The notes under the pieces are model-generated. The model made no database searches and was not told the DNA's origin. It saw nothing but the letters and a program-made list of their open reading frames with translations. A program made the position numbers and the translations under genes. 64,000 nucleotides of DNA, taken from positions 42,160,281 to 42,224,280 of the forward strand of contig OX381718.1 in the NCBI GenBank assembly GCA_947462335.1, in the 5' to 3' direction. This document shows positions 61,183 to 64,000 of this stretch, piece after piece. Source of the DNA: Harmothoe impar (Eukaryota > Annelida > Polychaeta > Phyllodocida > Polynoidae). Position 1 is the first letter of the stretch. Every line of letters starts with the position of its first letter.

Positions 61183-61960
61183 TGTAGTGGGTCGCCGCTG
61201 TACTATTTCTAGGGAACCAGTTGGAGTTATATTTGGTATATGTGTTGTCGTGTATCCAGGCCGCACTCCTGTCTACTGCCGAGTATAAGGTTATATAAGC
61301 CCACCTGAGGAATGGTGGAGCGCGGCCTGGTTATGTGCATTGAGCCGTGACCGCCACGTGTCACCCGACATATCTCGGGTACAGTGTCGGCTCGGATGCA
61401 CCGGCGCGTGGTTACCCGGAGTTCCTCGGGAACTCAAGTGTTTACGAGTAATGGAGAGAATTACATAACGACCAGTACATAAGACCTGGAGTTCTGCTAA
61501 TCGAGGACCCAGTCTTGCTGCGCACTTCGGCCAGCTTGGCTGCTCCACAACAGAGCTTCCCCGAACTCTGTTGTACCTTTTAGGCCTAGTCCTGTCGCTG
61601 CTTCCACCTTGGTCACCCTGCGTCTTTCTCTGTTCTACCCTCTGGGGGAACTAGAGGAGATAGACGCACTGGTGTACAACTCCGGGTACAGAACTCCCTA
61701 CGGGGGAGTCTGTCCCAAGAGGAGTTAACCAAGATGGAAGAGAGCATTGGAACTCGGGAACTATGTACTAGACCGTGAGCGTATACCTCCTGTATGTTCA
61801 TATGACCACTGGTGTTCAGAAGCCTATTTGATTATTGCTATCCGTCTGTATGATTACGAGCCGTATGTCAGAATGAATAAAGTGTAATTTCTGAACAACC
61901 TATTTTCGAATCTGGAGTTTTTCATAGCAGATGTCTATCTTAGGATAGCCAACAGCTACA
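61183..61960 (+). repeat. 3' LTR
   Basis: Same 778-bp length as the 5' LTR and no difference seen by eye. AATAAA at 61876-61881 would direct 3' end formation. Confidence 0.95.
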
Positions 61961-61964
61961 CATT
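61961..61964. other. Target-site duplication, right (CATT)
   Basis: Second copy of CATT, followed by GATACTTGCATTCTTGGTCG, which continues FReD exon 2. Confidence 0.85.
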
Positions 61965-61990
61965 GATACTTGCATTCTTGGTCGAATGAC

Positions 61991-63096
61991 CTGACAACAA
62001 AATCAAAGTAAAATTGACAAAAAGTAACTTCATAATTAGACTTCAACTTCCTAGTTTGAAAAGAACCTCGCATATTCACAATGGCCCCTCTTTGTTTGTA
62101 ATGCTTTATTTATACTGTCCAATTCATAGGCTTATAGCCTGTATTATTGTAAAGAACAGTGTATGAATATGGTTACCACTGACCAAGCTCATCTCTCATG
62201 AATGAGCGTGCTCAGTGGTTCCATTTATACCATGATGGAATTGGTATATATAATATGCCAGTGATGTTAATTAGCATATGGATGAAGTAGTGACTATATT
62301 AGTATATTAATCTAGTTTCTATATGTAATTTCTAATATTAATGAGATGGTAAAGATGATGATAAGATGATGTTTATGCAAGGGCCTTATCTTCATATAAA
62401 TCGAAGGCATATAATTGATAAATGGCATGACTCTTTACCTATATTATACAATTATCTCTGCCTTATGTGATTAGGATTGTATTACATGACCACACAGGCA
62501 TTTTGGGTCGAGACCCCCTTTTCATTTGTAAAGGAGCTTTAACATTATTAAGTTGATAGCCAATTTAAGTATGACACCTTTTTACAGACAGCTAAGCACT
62601 TGAATGATCCATCATTGCGACCTATATACACATACACTTCAACTTTAATCTACAAGGGAATTATTGAAATTGATAATACTTTACAATTTTCACTCACACA
62701 CCAATCACTGGGTATTTGTAAGTTAGATATTGACTGCCCTTGGCCTTCTCCTTGGACATTACCTGATGCTTGACTTATAAATAAAATGCATACAATTACT
62801 GACTTGAATAATATCTACCATAAAGCTTAACTTGTGTAAAAGCCGCACCCCTAACTTTGACTAATTATATAAGCCGCAGAGGGGTTCTGAAAACTGCATA
62901 TTTGGTACTGTACTATACTTTATAATAACTCTCGTATAAGTCGGACCCCATAACTATAGGCATGTTTGGTATCAAAAGAAAGTCTGGCTAGTGTACAAAC
63001 CACAGCTTATAAGGAAGACTTTATGGTATACCATATATTGCGACACAATAGCAAAGTCTTGTGCATTGTAGAAATTAGGATGCAATGTGTTCTTAC
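61991..63096 (-). other. Intron 1 of FReD copy B
   Basis: About 1.1 kb against 2.4 kb in copy A, which carries the foldback element. It holds a small hairpin near 62170-62222 (CCACTGA/TCAGTGG). Confidence 0.6.
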
Positions 63097-63303
63097 CTTT
63101 GCCCTTTTTAAAGCCGTTACATCCAATTCAGAAGACACCAGACAGGGCCGGGTGTGGTTCCTTCCCAATGTGCTGCATGTTGTGTGGAACTCCTCACTGA
63201 GTAGCACCATCATGCAGGCACTGATGGTAGCTCCATGTACTGCAGTATTGCATATCACCAACACCAACACTACCAGTGTGAACACCATTCTCATATGTTT
63301 CAT

Positions 63304-64000
63304 GTTGAACTACACTATTGACAGTATGGCTTTTTGGTTTAGGGGGTAAACATGGTAAACTCCGTTATGAAGTTGCCAACCTTCCTTGTTGCATTGTGGA
63401 CACCTGTATCTATAGACATGTTATTCACCGTCTGGCATATTTTATTAAAATTTATTTCTATTGACGAATCGATCAATAGTTAGAAACTGCTTCCATACTT
63501 GCTTAGTCTATTATTAACATGAACTATGTGCATGGGATGTATATTATGTCTAGTTGGAGAACTATTATTCTGGTTTAATCAATCTACTGTAACTATCCAC
63601 TCAACATCAAGCTAGTATCATAAATTGGAGATGTCTCATTATAAAGATTGGTCGTTACTGGTCCAGTATATCTGAAAAGAGAAACTGGGGGTCCTATTTA
63701 GAATACCATGCGGATGTCTTGATCTCCGCGGGATATAAAGCATTTGAAATCGCCATTACATTGCCAAGATCACCTCCCCCCACCCTTTCCAGACACCTGG
63801 ATCTGCACCTGGAATATTGTGGTTAATTTTGTCACTAGTAAATAATGACAGAGTGATGGAAAATTGCACACAGAAACAAGTAACAAAATTAGATTTATTA
63901 GCTTCAATGACATGTTTGCTGAGCCGTCTAGTTACTTATATTATATACATTTACCCAGAGCTACTTTCATGCCAGTTATTTGACAAAATAGTTCATATTT
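63304..64000. other. 5' flank of FReD copy B
   Basis: Aligns with the flank of copy A (39060-40160) to the window edge. The duplicated unit therefore continues beyond the window. Confidence 0.6.

Larger units (their letters stand above)
46986..61960 (+). mobile_element. Complete Ty3/gypsy-type LTR retrotransposon, 14,975 bp
   Basis: Order: 778-bp LTR, tRNA-His primer site, gag, pol in the -1 frame, a non-coding spacer with hairpins, ORF3, a 1.47-kb non-coding stretch, polypurine tract, 778-bp LTR. The LTRs begin TGTAGTGGG, end AGCTACA and show no difference by eye, so insertion is recent. All three ORFs are open. Pol order (RT and RNase H before integrase) places it in Ty3/gypsy. It is unusually long, because Gag is large and because of the extra ORF and flanking non-coding sequence. 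It lies antisense in exon 2 of FReD copy B. Confidence 0.95.
43408..63303 (-). pseudogene. FReD copy B, exon 2 split by an LTR retrotransposon
   Basis: Paralogue of copy A with the same six exons: 63303-63097 (signal peptide), exon 2 split as 61990-61965 and 46985-46903, then 46117-46004, 45616-45486, 45041-44774 and 43658-43408. Leaving out the element and one CATT duplicate, exon 2 is again 109 bp, every phase fits and the total is 360 codons. So the gene was intact until the 15-kb element entered its coding exon in antisense orientation. No other damage is seen. FReD motifs GGGW, DRDND, NCAVRFKGAWW and EGLNWESWKG are kept. The exon 5 donor is GCAAGT, a GC-AG intron, where copy A has GTCAGT. 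This allele probably makes no normal protein; another allele may be unoccupied. Confidence 0.88.

Overview
This is nuclear DNA of an animal, most likely a marine invertebrate deuterostome; amphioxus or a relative fits best, but nothing here fixes the species. The reasons are spliced genes with GT-AG introns, an intron-nested U6 snRNA, a selenoprotein gene with a SECIS element, an MS4A-like tetraspan gene, a tandem pair of fibrinogen-domain genes, and many short inverted-repeat transposons with poly-G/poly-C tracts.

Layout. 1-5.9 kb: no recognised gene, only repeats. 5.9-11.7 kb, plus strand: selenoprotein W family gene, with an in-frame TGA where the family has Sec and a SECIS-like fold in the 3' UTR. 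13.2-22.9 kb, minus strand: six coding exons, all phase 0, for a predicted 178-residue MS4A-like protein; a U6 gene lies antisense in one intron. 27.5-28.6 kb, minus: intronless GT31 (beta-1,3-galactosyltransferase-like) gene. 29-32 kb: paired inverted SINE-like repeats and a LINE endonuclease fragment.

30.5-64 kb is a tandem segmental duplication. Each unit of about 12 kb (before insertions) carries one six-exon, minus-strand gene for a secreted protein with a fibrinogen-related domain (FReD). All exon phases join in both copies: copy A (32.7-38.8 kb) predicts 358 residues and copy B (43.4-63.3 kb) predicted 359 before it was broken. Each copy shows the empty site for insertions in the other. 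Copy A carries a Harbinger-type MITE (TTA duplication) and a composite foldback that B lacks. Copy B carries a complete 14,975-bp LTR retrotransposon inside coding exon 2, with a CATT target duplication.

The LTR element (46986-61960) is the outstanding object. It is of Ty3/gypsy (Metaviridae) type. Its two 778-bp LTRs look identical, it has a tRNA-His primer site, a large Gag (CCHC knuckle), a Pol (protease, RT, RNase H, integrase) in the -1 frame, and a third 1278-residue ORF in place of an envelope. At the gag/pol overlap a near-canonical slip heptamer is followed after 5 nt by a complete H-type pseudoknot (12-bp stem 1, 2-nt loop, 6-bp stem 2, 8-nt loop). ORF3 has no visible signal peptide or membrane segment; it has two unusual zinc-finger-like modules with a shared C-x17-H-x4-H spacing, a long coiled coil and a Val/Thr/Ser/Pro repeat. 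A strong splice donor after the primer site and an acceptor 36 bp before the ORF3 ATG suggest a spliced ORF3 mRNA.
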